Origin: DASQFQ01 sp963802905
GTDB lineage: Bacteria; Actinomycetota; Thermoleophilia; Solirubrobacterales; Solirubrobacteraceae
Reading direction: 5' to 3'
NCBI GenBank assembly: GCA_963802905.1
Contig: CAWDKH010000009.1
Location: 62,001 to 126,000, forward strand
Length of the DNA: 64,000 bases
How positions within the stretch are numbered: the stretch's first letter is position 1; every line of letters begins with the position of its first letter. The notes under the pieces were generated by a model. That model searched no databases. It was not told the DNA's origin and saw nothing but the letters and a program-made list of their open reading frames with translations. Positions 1 through 8,863 of the stretch are shown here, piece by piece. The position numbers were made by a program, and so were the translations under genes.

Positions 1-749
1 ACCTCGAGCTGACCGGCCTGTACTCGCCGCGCGCGGCGATGCGCCGCCTGATCTCCGAGGTGAAGGCCGACACCGGGCTCACCGCCTCGGTCGGCATCGG
101 CCCGAACCGGCTGGTGGCCAAGGTCGCCTCCGACGCCGAGAAGCCGCAGGGCTTCGTCGTGCTGACGCGCGAGCAGGCGTGCGAGCGCTTCGCCGACGCC
201 CCGCCGCGGCTGATCCCCGGCATCGGCCCGAAGACGGCCGAGCGGCTCGAGGAACTCGGGATCGCCACGATCGCCCGGCTCGCGGCGACGCCGCCGGAGA
301 CGCTGACCGAGCGCTTCGGCGGCCGCATGGGCCACTACCTGCTCGCGCGGGCGCGCTTCGAGGACGACACGCCGGTCTCCAGCGAGCGGATCGCGGTGTC
401 GGAGTCGCGCGAGACGACGTTCGACACCGACGTCGCCGACCGCACCGAGCAGGCCGGCGTGCTGCGCCGGCTCACCGGGCAGCTGTGCGAGGGCCTGGCC
501 AAGCACGAGCGGCGCGGGCGCACGATCGCGATCAAGGTCCGGCTCGACGACTTCACGACGGTGACCCGCGCCCGCACGCTGCCGGCGGCCACCAACGACC
601 CGGCGGTCGTCTCCGACGTCGCCTGCGCGCTGCTCGACGAGTACGCCCCGCCGCGGCCGGTGCGGCTGCTCGGCGTGCGCGTGGCGTCGTTCGAGGACGA
701 CGCGCCGGTGGTCGAGACGCCGCAGATGACGCTGGCCCTCGAGACCTAG
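1..749 (+). CDS. dinB: DNA polymerase IV (Y family), 5' end cut by window
   Basis: The C-terminal part of a Y-family translesion DNA polymerase, which copies damaged templates with low fidelity. The frame is open from base 3, so the gene begins before the window. Visible are the end of the palm region (SVGIGPNRLVAKVAS, then the ASDAEKP-type segment), a helix-hairpin-helix thumb motif (IPGIGPKTAERLEELGI) and a roughly 110-residue little-finger domain. The N-terminal part carrying the catalytic carboxylates is outside the window, so activity cannot be judged. It ends with TAG at 747-749; the next gene is co-oriented and about 50 bases downstream. Confidence 0.93.
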   Translation, partial: LELTGLYSPRAAMRRLISEVKADTGLTASVGIGPNRLVAKVASDAEKPQGFVVLTREQACERFADAPPRLIPGIGPKTAERLEELGIATIARLAATPPETLTERFGGRMGHYLLARARFEDDTPVSSERIAVSESRETTFDTDVADRTEQAGVLRRLTGQLCEGLAKHERRGRTIAIKVRLDDFTTVTRARTLPAATNDPAVVSDVACALLDEYAPPRPVRLLGVRVASFEDDAPVVETPQMTLALET

Positions 750-799
750 GACCAATTGCCACTGGTAGTCGGGACCGCCGTGGGTGCACCATGGGTGCC

Positions 800-1126
800 A
801 TGACGACCACGGAAACCCGCACTGCGAGCCAGATCATCACCGACGAGGTCACGGCCTGGCCGGGCGTCGAGGCCGGCATTGGCCGCCGCGGCGAGTACGG
901 CTTCACGGTCGGCCGCAAGCAGATCGGCCACCTGCACGGCGATTACGTCGCCCACTTCGGCTTCCCCAAGGCCGTGTGGCAGGAGCTCTACGACGCCGGG
1001 CGCATCACCTACCACCCGGTCTTCCCCGACAAGAAGGGCTGGGCCTCCCGCCGGATCGAGAGCGACGACGACGTCCGCGACGTCATCGCGATGCTGCGGT
1101 TGAACTACGAGCGCGCCGTCGCCTAG
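800..1126 (+). CDS. DUF5519 (luciferase-domain) family protein
   Basis: A 108-residue protein resembling the DUF5519 family, named 'luciferase domain' in some databases. Family-like segments are EVTAWPGVEAGIGRRGE, VGRKQIGHLHGD and the C-terminal DVRDVIAMLRLNYERA. No biochemical role is established, and a light-producing function should not be assumed. Start choice: ATG codons lie at 791 and 800 in the same frame; 800 is preferred because conservation begins just after it. The 3' end overlaps the convergent membrane protein gene by 44 bases. The DNA-polymerase gene upstream is probably unrelated. Confidence 0.82.
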   Translation: MTTTETRTASQIITDEVTAWPGVEAGIGRRGEYGFTVGRKQIGHLHGDYVAHFGFPKAVWQELYDAGRITYHPVFPDKKGWASRRIESDDDVRDVIAMLRLNYERAVA

Positions 1127-1667
1127 CCGCGAAGGCGCTCAGCACGCCCAGCAGCGCCACGGTCGCGAAGGCGAGCAGGAGCAGCGTCCCGACCCCGTCG
1201 AGCGCGCCGTCGGTCAGCACCGCGTGGCCGAATCCGAGCCCGATCACCAGCGCGGCGAGGAAGCCGTGGAGGATCCGCCACGTCGCGCCCGCCATCGGCA
1301 GCCGCGAGCGCAGGACGCCGAGCGCGACGACGGCGATCAGCGCGGCGGTGGCGAGCGTCGCCATGCGCCCGCGGGTCGGGCCGTCGAGCGAGAGCGCGAA
1401 CAGCGTGTCCTCGGCGCCGACCACGAACAGGCCGCCGAGGTGGACGAGCACGAGGCCGAGCGCGACTGCGCCGAGCACGCGGTGCCAGCGCAGCCGCCCC
1501 GCGCCTGCCAGCAGCGGCTGGAGCACGAGCGCGGAGACCGCGAGCGCCGCCGCCGCGGTCGAGATCACCAGCGCGGCGGGCTGGCCGGAGAGGTGCGCGT
1601 CGGTGAGCGCGAGGACCAGCGGCAGCGCCAGCAGCAGCGCGGCCGCCGCGAGGAGTGCCTGCCTCAC
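1083..1667 (-). CDS. Ferric reductase-like transmembrane protein
   Basis: A 194-residue integral membrane protein with about five or six hydrophobic helices. Paired histidines (RWHRVLGA, LVHLGGL, RILHGFLAAL, GFGHAVL) are spaced as expected for haem ligands in the ferric-reductase-like/cytochrome b transmembrane fold. There are no FAD or NAD-binding domains, so it is a stand-alone membrane cytochrome-like unit that would need a partner. It is the last gene of a three-gene leftward run: its start overlaps the stop of the dioxygenase-fold gene by 4 bases (ATGA). The substrate is unknown. Confidence 0.75.
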   Translation of the reverse strand: MRQALLAAAALLLALPLVLALTDAHLSGQPAALVISTAAAALAVSALVLQPLLAGAGRLRWHRVLGAVALGLVLVHLGGLFVVGAEDTLFALSLDGPTRGRMATLATAALIAVVALGVLRSRLPMAGATWRILHGFLAALVIGLGFGHAVLTDGALDGVGTLLLLAFATVALLGVLSAFAARRRRARSSTAASR

Positions 1668-2203
1668 CGGCGCAGGGTGAGATCGACGATCGCGCGCTTG
1701 TCGTCGAGATCGACGACGCGGCGGATGAACACCTCGCGGTAGTCGCCGTCGTCGTAGCCCACGTGGATGTTGGGCTCGCCGAACTGGGCCACCGTCGGGT
1801 CGGTCTCGATCCGGTAGACGCCGTCGGCGTCGGTGTGCACGCTCGCGCGGTTGTCCTGCTCGCCGCCGGTCTTGGTGGCGAGCCAGACCTGGATGCGGAC
1901 GTCCTCGAGCGGCTGGCAGTCGTCAGCGGCGCGTACCTGGCCGGTGATGAGGAAGCCCTCGCCGAGCGACTCCGCCGCCGGCGCGTCCGGGATGTAGTTG
2001 TTCGTGCCGCCCGGGTTGCTGCGGGTCGGCTTGCACTTGCCATCGCCGCTCCCGATCGTGACCGGGTCGCCCTCGCCGCTGTCGCCGACGTTGGCCGCGT
2101 CGGTGCCTGAGAGCTGGCTGGTGAGCAGCGCGACGGCCACGCCGCCGCTGATCAGCACGAGGACCAGCGCCAGCAGCCAGGGCCGTGACGGGCGGTCCTC
2201 CAT
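1664..2203 (-). CDS. Membrane-anchored intradiol-dioxygenase-like protein
   Basis: A 179-residue protein with an N-terminal signal anchor (hydrophobic residues about 10-28) followed by a beta-sandwich domain like the intradiol ring-cleavage dioxygenase/protocatechuate 3,4-dioxygenase beta fold. Indicative segments are GQVRAADDCQPLEDVRIQVW, a DADGVYRIET turn and PNIHVGY. The family iron ligands (two Tyr and two His) are not all evident, so enzyme activity is doubtful and an extracytoplasmic carrier or structural role is possible. It sits between a thioredoxin-type chaperone (4 bases upstream) and a ferric-reductase-like membrane protein (ATGA overlap), suggesting co-translation and a redox-related function. 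Confidence 0.68.
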   Translation of the reverse strand: MEDRPSRPWLLALVLVLISGGVAVALLTSQLSGTDAANVGDSGEGDPVTIGSGDGKCKPTRSNPGGTNNYIPDAPAAESLGEGFLITGQVRAADDCQPLEDVRIQVWLATKTGGEQDNRASVHTDADGVYRIETDPTVAQFGEPNIHVGYDDGDYREVFIRRVVDLDDKRAIVDLTLRR

Positions 2204-2207
2204 CGGC

Positions 2208-2948
2208 TCAGTACAGCGCGGAGGCCAGCTTGCGCCGCGACTCGCGCGCGAGCGGGTGCTCGGGGCCGAGCGCGTCGAGCACGCCCACGACCGCGCGGCG
2301 CAGCTCGTCGCGGCGGTCTTCGTCGGTCGTGGCGGCGATCGCGTCGATCAGCAGCTGGAGCCCGCGCTCCTGGTCGCCGTCGTCGAGCGCGGCGAACGCG
2401 TCGGCGAGCTCAGGGTCGTCCTCGAGCCGGATCCGGGCCGCAAGGCCGTCGGCGGCGTAGGAGCCGGTCGCGTTGCCGAGCACGGCGAGGGCGTCGTCGC
2501 GCTCGCCCCGCTCGTGCAGCAGGCGCGCGAGCGCGACGGCGGCGTCGGCGCGGCCGGGCTCGAGCTCGAGCGCGCGGCGCAGCGAGTCCTCGTCGCCCTC
2601 CTGTATCAGCGCGTCCGCCTCGGAGGGCAGCAGCGCGTCGAGGAACTTGCGCACCTGCGGCGGCGGCTGGGCGCCGGTGAACTCGCCGACGAGCTTGCCG
2701 TCCTTGAACGCCTTGACCGCGGGGATGCCCTGGATCCGGAACGCAGCGGAGATCTGCTGGTTGGCGTCGGTGTCGAGCTTGGCCAGGTCCATGTCCGGCT
2801 CGCGCTTGCGGACCTCCTCCTCGAGCACCGGCGTGAGCTGGCGGCACGGGCCGCACCACTCGGCCCAGAAGTCGACGACGACCGGCACCTCGTGCGAGCG
2901 GTCGATCACATCCTGCTGGAAGGTGGCCTCGGTGACGTCGCGGATCAT
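2208..2948 (-). CDS. Thioredoxin-TPR chaperone (CnoX/YbbN type)
   Basis: A 246-residue cytosolic protein: thioredoxin domain at about 1-105 with an intact WCGPC active site (residues 31-35), then a helical TPR-like region at about 110-246 (SLRRALELEPGRADAAVALA). This is the CnoX/YbbN architecture, a redox-linked holdase that works with chaperonins in other bacteria. Both cysteines are kept, so disulfide chemistry is plausible. The ATG start at 2948 lies only 22 bases from the start of the divergent hydrolase at 2971, so the two promoters must overlap. It leads the operon continuing into the dioxygenase-fold and ferric-reductase-like genes. Confidence 0.87.
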   Translation of the reverse strand: MIRDVTEATFQQDVIDRSHEVPVVVDFWAEWCGPCRQLTPVLEEEVRKREPDMDLAKLDTDANQQISAAFRIQGIPAVKAFKDGKLVGEFTGAQPPPQVRKFLDALLPSEADALIQEGDEDSLRRALELEPGRADAAVALARLLHERGERDDALAVLGNATGSYAADGLAARIRLEDDPELADAFAALDDGDQERGLQLLIDAIAATTDEDRRDELRRAVVGVLDALGPEHPLARESRRKLASALY

Positions 2949-2970
2949 GGCTCCAGGGTAGAACTCCCCC

Positions 2971-3801
2971 GTGGCCGACTTCCATGTGACATCAGCTGGC
3001 GTGACGCTCGCGGGCGAGGAGGCGGGGGAGGGGATCCCCGTCGTATTGCTCCACGGGCTGACCGCGACCCGCCGCTACGTGGTGATGGGCTCGCGCTCGC
3101 TCGAGCGCTCGGGCCACCGCGTCGTCGCCTACGACGCGCGCGGGCACGGCACCTCGAGCCCCGCGCCCGACCCGGACGCCTACGACTACGACGACCTCGT
3201 CGAGGACCTGCGCGCCGTCCTCGACGACCGCGGCATCGACCGCGCGGTGCTGGCCGGCGCCTCGATGGGCGCCCATACGATCGTGCGGCTCGCGCTCGAC
3301 GATCCGGAGCGCGTCGCGGGACTCGTGATCGCCACGCCGGCGTTCGATCCCGAGGAGGACCGCTCGGCCGGCCTGGAGCGCTGGGACGCGCTGTCCGAGG
3401 GCCTGCGCAGCGGCGGCGTCGACGGCTTCGTCGAGGCCTACGGCGACCCGCAGGTGCCCGACCAGTGGAAGGACACGATCGACAGGGTGCTGCGCCAGCG
3501 CCTCGGCGCCCACGAGCATCCCGAGGCGGTGGCCGACGCGCTGCACGCGGTGCCGCGCTCACGCCCGTTCGAGTCGTGGGACGAGCTGGCGGAGATCGAG
3601 GCGCCGACCGTGATCGTGGCGAGCCGCGACGACGCCGACCCCGGGCACCCGTACGCGGTCGGCGAGGCCTACGCCGAGCGGATCCCGGGCGCGACGCTGG
3701 TGTCGGAGGAGCCGGGCAGCTCGCCGCTGGCCTGGCAGGGCGGGCAGCTCTCGAAGGTGATCAGCGAGCTGGCGGAGCGAGCGGGCGTAGCCGGGCCATG
3801 A
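2971..3801 (+). CDS. Alpha/beta hydrolase
   Basis: A 276-residue alpha/beta-hydrolase-fold protein. VVLLHGL (residues 24-30) supplies the oxyanion-hole HG, and GASMGAH (96-102) is the nucleophile elbow with Ser98. The usual catalytic His near the C-terminus is not in its expected place: the segment reads SEEPGSSPLAWQGGQLS with no histidine, although a His occurs earlier in DDADPGHPYAV. The start is GTG at 2971, with a TAGAAC hexamer 6 bases upstream, so the mRNA may be leaderless. The 3' end overlaps the convergent EAL gene by 41 bases. The substrate is unknown. Confidence 0.85.
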   Translation: MADFHVTSAGVTLAGEEAGEGIPVVLLHGLTATRRYVVMGSRSLERSGHRVVAYDARGHGTSSPAPDPDAYDYDDLVEDLRAVLDDRGIDRAVLAGASMGAHTIVRLALDDPERVAGLVIATPAFDPEEDRSAGLERWDALSEGLRSGGVDGFVEAYGDPQVPDQWKDTIDRVLRQRLGAHEHPEAVADALHAVPRSRPFESWDELAEIEAPTVIVASRDDADPGHPYAVGEAYAERIPGATLVSEEPGSSPLAWQGGQLSKVISELAERAGVAGP

Positions 3802-4984
3802 TCAGCAGCGCCGACTCCACGACCAGGTCGCGGTCGTAGGAGGTCGCGAGCTGGTAGCTGCCGTCCTCGGACTCGCACGCCACGAAGCAGGCGGCGAGGC
3901 CGGGGCCGAGCGCGGTGACCGTCCACGTACCGCGCAGCGAGTCATCGGGCGCGAGCTGCCCGGTGCGGACGCCGGCGAGCTCGGACGGGGCGCCGAGGAC
4001 GCCGACGAAGGCGAGCGACTTCGCGAGCTCGACCAGCTCGGCGGCCTGCTCGGGCTGCAGATGCTGCTCGTCGGGAAAGGCGGCGAGCACGACGGCGGTC
4101 TCGCCGAGCGCGAGCGCCTGGCGCATGATCAGCCCGGCCGTGGCCTCGGCGAGTAGGCGGCTGCCGTGGGCGGGGCGCTTCCAGTTCGTGACGCGGCGGA
4201 ACGGCGGCTCGCCGGCGAGGTCGCCGCCGGAGTCGGTCAGCCGCAGCTTGCGGCCGGGCTCGGGGAGCGCGCCGGGCAGCGGCGCGGGCTCGCCGAGCAG
4301 GAAGCCCTGGCCGAGCTGGGCGCCGAACGCGCGCGCGGCCGCCAGCTGCTCCTCGGAGTCGATGCCCTCGGCGAGCACGAGCGCTTGGCGGCGCTCTGAC
4401 TCGGCCCCGACCGCGCCGACGATCCGGGCGACGTCGGCCGGGTCGCGCTGCTGGAGGCGGCGCAGGTCGAGCTTGATGACGTCGGGATAGAGCAGTGGCA
4501 TCAGCGCCAGCGAGCGCGAGTCGGCGCCGACGTCGTCGATCGCGACGCCCCAGCCCTGTGTCCGGAAGCGCGTGAGCGCGTGCAGCAGCGAGTCGGGGTT
4601 GGCGATCAGCGCCTGCTCGGTGATCTCGATCACCACGGTCTGGCGGCTGGCGGGGATCTGCTCGGCGGCGTCGCCGAGCGTCTCAGCGGCCGCGTTCAGG
4701 AAGAGGGCGAACGGGCCGGAGCCGTTGAGGTTGAAGCCGCGGACCGCGGCCTCGCGCAGCGCGGCGTCGAACTCGGCGACCAGGTCGGCGGTATGGGCGG
4801 CGGCGAACAGCTGCTCGGGCGATTCGAGATCGCTGCCGGTCTCGCCGCGGACGAGCGCCTCGTAGCCGACCACGGAACCGTCGCGCAGGTCGAAGATCGG
4901 CTGGTAGAAGGTCCGGACGTCGGACAAGCCCAGCCGAGCGAACGTCGTGCCGGGGTCCGACCCCGGTGCCTCCTGCGGCCGCAC
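3761..4984 (-). CDS. EAL-domain c-di-GMP phosphodiesterase with C-terminal DICT domain
   Basis: A 407-residue cytosolic protein. Residues about 20-240 form an EAL domain in which the family's catalytic residues can all be matched: E42 (EAL), N97, E123 (EITE), D150-D151, K171, E206 (AEGI) and Q226 (QGF). It therefore looks like an active c-di-GMP phosphodiesterase. Residues about 250-400 resemble the DICT sensory domain, which accompanies GGDEF/EAL modules in actinobacteria and cyanobacteria and may sense light or small molecules. There is no membrane segment. It is a single gene convergent with the hydrolase and separated by 70 bases from the peptidase. Confidence 0.86.
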   Translation of the reverse strand: MRPQEAPGSDPGTTFARLGLSDVRTFYQPIFDLRDGSVVGYEALVRGETGSDLESPEQLFAAAHTADLVAEFDAALREAAVRGFNLNGSGPFALFLNAAAETLGDAAEQIPASRQTVVIEITEQALIANPDSLLHALTRFRTQGWGVAIDDVGADSRSLALMPLLYPDVIKLDLRRLQQRDPADVARIVGAVGAESERRQALVLAEGIDSEEQLAAARAFGAQLGQGFLLGEPAPLPGALPEPGRKLRLTDSGGDLAGEPPFRRVTNWKRPAHGSRLLAEATAGLIMRQALALGETAVVLAAFPDEQHLQPEQAAELVELAKSLAFVGVLGAPSELAGVRTGQLAPDDSLRGTWTVTALGPGLAACFVACESEDGSYQLATSYDRDLVVESALLIMARLRPLAPPAR

Positions 4985-5054
4985 CGTCAGAGCTTAGTCC
5001 TGTTCTGGGTCAAGGTCACGAGGCTCAGACGCACGCGAGGCCGGTTACTTGCGG

Positions 5055-6131
5055 CTAAGTGCACAGTCGGTGCGCGACCGCGAGCAGCGTCTCGGTGACC
5101 GCGACGCTGTCATCCACGCTCACCCACTCCTCGACCGCGTGGGCGCCGGTGCCGCTCGCGCCGTACATCACCGTCGGGATGCCGGCGGCGGCGATGAAGG
5201 CGGCGTCGGCCCAGTACGGCGCGCCCGCAAGCTTCGGCCCACCCGCGACCTCGGAGACCGCCCGCACGATCTCCGCGTCCGGGTCGACGGCGAACGGCTC
5301 TCTCACGAGCAGCGTTCGCTGGGTGGCGTCGCCGATGATCCGCTCGATCTCGGCCTCGACGTCCGCGGCGGTCTCGCCGGGCAGCGTCCGCCGCTCGAGC
5401 CCGATCGTGCAGCGCCCCGGGTAGCTCGACATCTCCGCGCCGCCCTCGATCAGCGAGGCGTGGACCGAGCCGCGGCCCAATAGCGGGTGGGTGCGCTCGC
5501 CGAGCGCGGCGTCGAGCTCGCCGAGGCCGGTCAGGATCGGGCCGGCCTTGACGATCGCGTCGACGCCCTCCTCGTAGCGCGAGCCGTGCGCGGCGCGGCC
5601 CTCGACTTCGATCTCGATCCACACGAAGCCCTTGTGGGCGACGATCAGCTCGAGCTCGGTGGGCTCGGTCACGATCGCGGCGTCGGCGCTGTACGAGGCG
5701 AGCACCTCCTGCACGCCGAGGCTCGCGTGTTCCTCGTCGGCGACCGCGGCGACGAGCACGTCGCCGGGCGCCTCGCGGCAGGCGATCAGCGCCGAGGCGA
5801 GGCCGGACTTCATGTCGTACGCGCCGCGGCCGTGCAGCCGGTCGCCCTCGATCCGCGGCGTGTGCGGATCGGCCATCCCCTCGACGCCGACCGTGTCGAG
5901 GTGCGCGCACAGCATCAGCGTCTTGCCGCCCGGCGCTTCGCGCTTGCGGACCACCACGCTCGGCCGCCCGGGCGTCGCCTCCAGCCACTCGGCCGCGAGG
6001 CCGTTCTCCTCCGCCCACGCCGCCACGAAGCGCGCGATCTCCGGCTCGCCGGCGCCGCCGGGCACGAGCGCCGGGTTGACCGAGTCGATGGCGACCAGGC
6101 GGGAGATCAGGTCGATGACGTCGTCGCGCAT
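5055..6131 (-). CDS. M20 family metallopeptidase (ArgE/DapE/CPG2 type)
   Basis: A 358-residue zinc peptidase/deacylase. The first metal-site motif is CAHLDTVG (His77, Asp79), Asp106 lies in GRGAYDMKSG, and the general-base/metal Glu pair is in ADEEHAS (133-134). A dimerisation domain follows (about 180-280, with GRAAHGS) before the catalytic half resumes with YWADAAF and the late-His segment GTGAHAVEE. The ATG at 6131 is chosen because the frame remains open upstream but encodes no family-like sequence there. The substrate within the M20 family (acylated amino acid or peptide) cannot be fixed from sequence. Confidence 0.88.
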   Translation of the reverse strand: MRDDVIDLISRLVAIDSVNPALVPGGAGEPEIARFVAAWAEENGLAAEWLEATPGRPSVVVRKREAPGGKTLMLCAHLDTVGVEGMADPHTPRIEGDRLHGRGAYDMKSGLASALIACREAPGDVLVAAVADEEHASLGVQEVLASYSADAAIVTEPTELELIVAHKGFVWIEIEVEGRAAHGSRYEEGVDAIVKAGPILTGLGELDAALGERTHPLLGRGSVHASLIEGGAEMSSYPGRCTIGLERRTLPGETAADVEAEIERIIGDATQRTLLVREPFAVDPDAEIVRAVSEVAGGPKLAGAPYWADAAFIAAAGIPTVMYGASGTGAHAVEEWVSVDDSVAVTETLLAVAHRLCT

Positions 6132-6174
6132 GCCCGCGTAGGGTCTCGCAATCGCCGGATATTCAGGAACTCCG

Positions 6175-6540
6175 TTGCCCAAGAAGCTCGGCATCAAGCC
6201 CGGGCACCGGCTGCTGGTCGTCGACGCCCCGGACGGCTTCGCGCTCGAAGGCCTGCCCGACGGCGTGACCGAGGCCGACGGTGAAGCGGACGTCATCGTC
6301 GCGTTCCACCTCAGCCGCGATCAGCTGGCGGCGGACATGCCGGCGTTGCGCGGGCGGATGGACAAGGCCGCGGGGCTGTGGATCGCGTGGCCGAAGCGTG
6401 CCTCGAAGGTCGAGACCGACCTGACCGAGGACGTCGTGCGCGAGCTCGCACTCGCCAACACGCTCGTCGACAACAAGGTCTGCGCGATCGACGAGACGTG
6501 GAGCGGGCTGCGGCTCGTGATCCGGCTGAAGGACCGCTAG
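6175..6540 (+). CDS. DUF3052 family protein
   Basis: A 121-residue soluble protein resembling DUF3052. Family-like features are the N-terminal KKLGIKPGHRLLVVDAP and the C-terminal LVDNKVCAIDETWSGLRLV. A central segment reads KAAGLWIAWPKRAS. The function is unknown. The start is TTG at 6175, 43 bases from the divergent peptidase start. It is followed 20 bases later by a RibD-C family gene on the same strand, so the two may be co-transcribed. Confidence 0.83.
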   Translation: MPKKLGIKPGHRLLVVDAPDGFALEGLPDGVTEADGEADVIVAFHLSRDQLAADMPALRGRMDKAAGLWIAWPKRASKVETDLTEDVVRELALANTLVDNKVCAIDETWSGLRLVIRLKDR

Positions 6541-6560
6541 ACCAACGAAAGGACGGGAGC

Positions 6561-7157
6561 ATGGGCAAGACGGTGATGGGCGCGGTGGTTTCCCTCGACG
6601 GGTTCATGGCCGACGACAACGACGGCGTCGGGCCGATGTTCGACTGGCTGGGCAACGGCGATGTCGCCTGGACCTTCCCGGGCTCCGACGGCGAGTTGCA
6701 GACCACCCAGGCGTCGGCCGACTTCATGCTGGACGTCTACGGCGACATGGCTGCGAATGTCATCGGACGGCGCCTGTTCGACCTGACCAACGGCTGGGAC
6801 GGCGTGCCGGCCGCCGGCGAGCACGTCTTCGTCGTCACCCATCAGCCGCCGACGGACTGGGAGTACGCCGACACCGCACCGTTCACGTTCGTCGACGGCG
6901 TCGAGCAGGCGATTGCCGCCGCCAAGGAGTTCGCCGGTGATCGGGTCGTCGACGTGGCGGCCGGTCAGATCGGCGGCCAGGCGCTCAAGCTCGGGCTGAT
7001 CGACCAGGTGGTGGTCAACGTGGTCCCGGTGGTCTTCGGCTCCGGCCGCCCGTTCTTCGCCACCGGTACCTTGGGCGAGCCGCTGATGCTGGAGAACCCG
7101 ACCACGATCGTGGCGGGCGACCGCGTCACGCACCTCCTCTACGACGTCAGCCGCTAG
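6561..7157 (+). CDS. Dihydrofolate reductase family protein (RibD C-terminal-like), copy 1
   Basis: A 198-residue NADPH-binding-type protein of the RibD C-terminal/bifunctional deaminase-reductase fold. Features are the N-terminal VSLDGFMADD strand-turn, MAANVIGRRLFDLTNGW, VDVAAGQIGGQALKLGLIDQ and the VVPVVFGSGRPFF strand. These proteins are usually annotated 'dihydrofolate reductase family' but are generally stand-alone enzymes of unknown substrate. The start is ATG 6561 with a purine-rich GAAAGGACGGGAG ribosome site before it. It overlaps the convergent amidase gene by 4 bases. Related proteins are encoded at 26382 and 29171. Confidence 0.87.
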   Translation: MGKTVMGAVVSLDGFMADDNDGVGPMFDWLGNGDVAWTFPGSDGELQTTQASADFMLDVYGDMAANVIGRRLFDLTNGWDGVPAAGEHVFVVTHQPPTDWEYADTAPFTFVDGVEQAIAAAKEFAGDRVVDVAAGQIGGQALKLGLIDQVVVNVVPVVFGSGRPFFATGTLGEPLMLENPTTIVAGDRVTHLLYDVSR

Positions 7158-8827
7158 CGGACGCGCAGCAGGCGGCGCTGGGTGGCGCCCGGCGTGAGCA
7201 CGGAGACGCGGTAGAGCCCGCGGGTGCGCATGCGGACCTTCGTCAGATAGCGGCCGCCGCGAACGTTGATGCGCTTGCGCTGCACGCGCCGCCAGCGACG
7301 GCCGACGCGGCGCTCGATCCGCACCTCGACGCGGCCCGTGGTCGGCCGCGGCGACACGGTGCCCGACACCGCGACGTTGCGGCCGGCGTGCAGGCGGCGC
7401 GAGGACAGGCGCATCCGCAGCAGCGGCAGCACGCGGATGGCGATGGGGGAGGAGGCCAGTGGCGGCCGCGTGGCGTCGCCGAGGAAGGCGGCGCGCAGCG
7501 AGCCGCTATTCGTGAGCGGCACCGAGGCGGCCCAGCGGCCGTCGGGGCCGCAGATCGCGTCGGCGACGTGGGCGAAGGTCGCGCCCGGCACCGCGAACTG
7601 GATCTCGAGCGGCGCGCCGGCGGGCGAGGAGCCATCGGGGAAGCGCAGCTCGCCGGAGAGCTGGACGGGCCGCGTGCGGATGCGCCGCGTGGCGGCGCGC
7701 ACGGTGATGCCCGCCAGCGGGCCCGCGTAGCGCGCGGCGCGGGCGCGCAGGTCCGGGAGCTGGGTGTACAGCACGTTGCCCGGGCAGGACGTCGAGTCGC
7801 CGTCGCGGTGGCCGCAGATGCGCTCGAGCGTCACCGGCGTCCCGCTCGGATAGCGGTTGGCCGACCCGCCGCGCGACGTCACCACAACCTGGCCCTGCGT
7901 CGGCACGGCGTGCAGCGAGAGCTTCCAGCCGATCAGCCGCGCCAGCGCGTCCATGCCCGCCTCGGCGTACGGCACGGAGGTGAACGTCCCGATCGTCGCG
8001 ATGCCGGTCGAGGCCGAGTTGTAGCCCTGTGCCTGCGCCCCGATCACGGCCTGGTCGATCCCGCCCGCGCGGCCCTCGAACACCTGGCCGTACTGGTCGA
8101 CGAGGAAGTTGTAACCAATGTCGTTCCAGCCGTTGGAGTCGCGGTGGTAGCGCGCGATGCCGAGCACGATGCCGGCCGACTCCTCCGGCCCATAGTCGTT
8201 GCTGCTGACCGTGTGGTGGACGAACGCTGCCTGCACCTCGCCGTACTCCGGCGCGCTCCGTGGCGGCACGGAGTCGCCGCCCCATTCGGTGCGGGTGATG
8301 ATCAGCGGCTGACTGGACTGGGATTTCCGGGCACGCACCCGCGCCCGTGCCTTGCGGCGCGCGCGGCCGGTGACGTGGCGCGCGGTCCGCGCCGTCGGCT
8401 GGGCGCGGACGAAGCGCGCCCGCAGCCCGCGGGCAGAGCCGCGCAGGCGGAGCTGGAAGACGTCGGCCGCGCCGGTGTAGGCGGGCTCGGTGCCGGCGGG
8501 GACGTGGCCGCCGTCGGGTGCGTGATCTCCGGAGGCGTGCAGCGGCAGCCACGGCGACCACGAGCCACCCTGCTTGCGCGCGCGGACCTGCGCCTCGAGG
8601 TGCCCGCCGCGCTTCCAGCGCAGCCCCATCAGGTCGAAGCGCCGCGGCGCGTGGAGCACCTGCGTCGTGCGCCAGCCGCCCGCGGCGTGGGCCCCGTCGT
8701 CGGCGAGCGAGAGCTCGAACAGCGACGTCCCCGCGGCGAACGCGGGGCGGGGGCGGAGGACCCCGCCGGCGACGGCGGCGGCGCCGAGACCGAGGGCCTC
8801 CCTGCGGTTGAGGCGGCGGCGGATCAC
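7154..8827 (-). CDS. Secreted N-acetylmuramoyl-L-alanine amidase, PGRP/Amidase_2 domain
   Basis: A 557-residue exported protein. A Tat-like signal is present (NRREALGLGAAAVAGGVL, cleavage near AFA at about 31). Residues about 175-360 form a peptidoglycan-recognition/Amidase_2 domain with zinc-site candidates His204 (AFVHHT), His340 (ICGHRDGD) and Cys348 (TSCPG), as expected for a T7-lysozyme-like amidase. About 190 C-terminal residues form Ig-like beta modules rich in arginine, likely for wall binding. The role would be peptidoglycan cleavage during remodelling. It is convergent with the RibD-C gene. A hairpin lies at 8864-8881, between this gene and the upstream Fur-type gene. Confidence 0.89.
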   Translation of the reverse strand: MIRRRLNRREALGLGAAAVAGGVLRPRPAFAAGTSLFELSLADDGAHAAGGWRTTQVLHAPRRFDLMGLRWKRGGHLEAQVRARKQGGSWSPWLPLHASGDHAPDGGHVPAGTEPAYTGAADVFQLRLRGSARGLRARFVRAQPTARTARHVTGRARRKARARVRARKSQSSQPLIITRTEWGGDSVPPRSAPEYGEVQAAFVHHTVSSNDYGPEESAGIVLGIARYHRDSNGWNDIGYNFLVDQYGQVFEGRAGGIDQAVIGAQAQGYNSASTGIATIGTFTSVPYAEAGMDALARLIGWKLSLHAVPTQGQVVVTSRGGSANRYPSGTPVTLERICGHRDGDSTSCPGNVLYTQLPDLRARAARYAGPLAGITVRAATRRIRTRPVQLSGELRFPDGSSPAGAPLEIQFAVPGATFAHVADAICGPDGRWAASVPLTNSGSLRAAFLGDATRPPLASSPIAIRVLPLLRMRLSSRRLHAGRNVAVSGTVSPRPTTGRVEVRIERRVGRRWRRVQRKRINVRGGRYLTKVRMRTRGLYRVSVLTPGATQRRLLRVR

Positions 8828-8863
8828 GTCGAATCAGAACACGGCATAGCTCAGAAAGGACCT

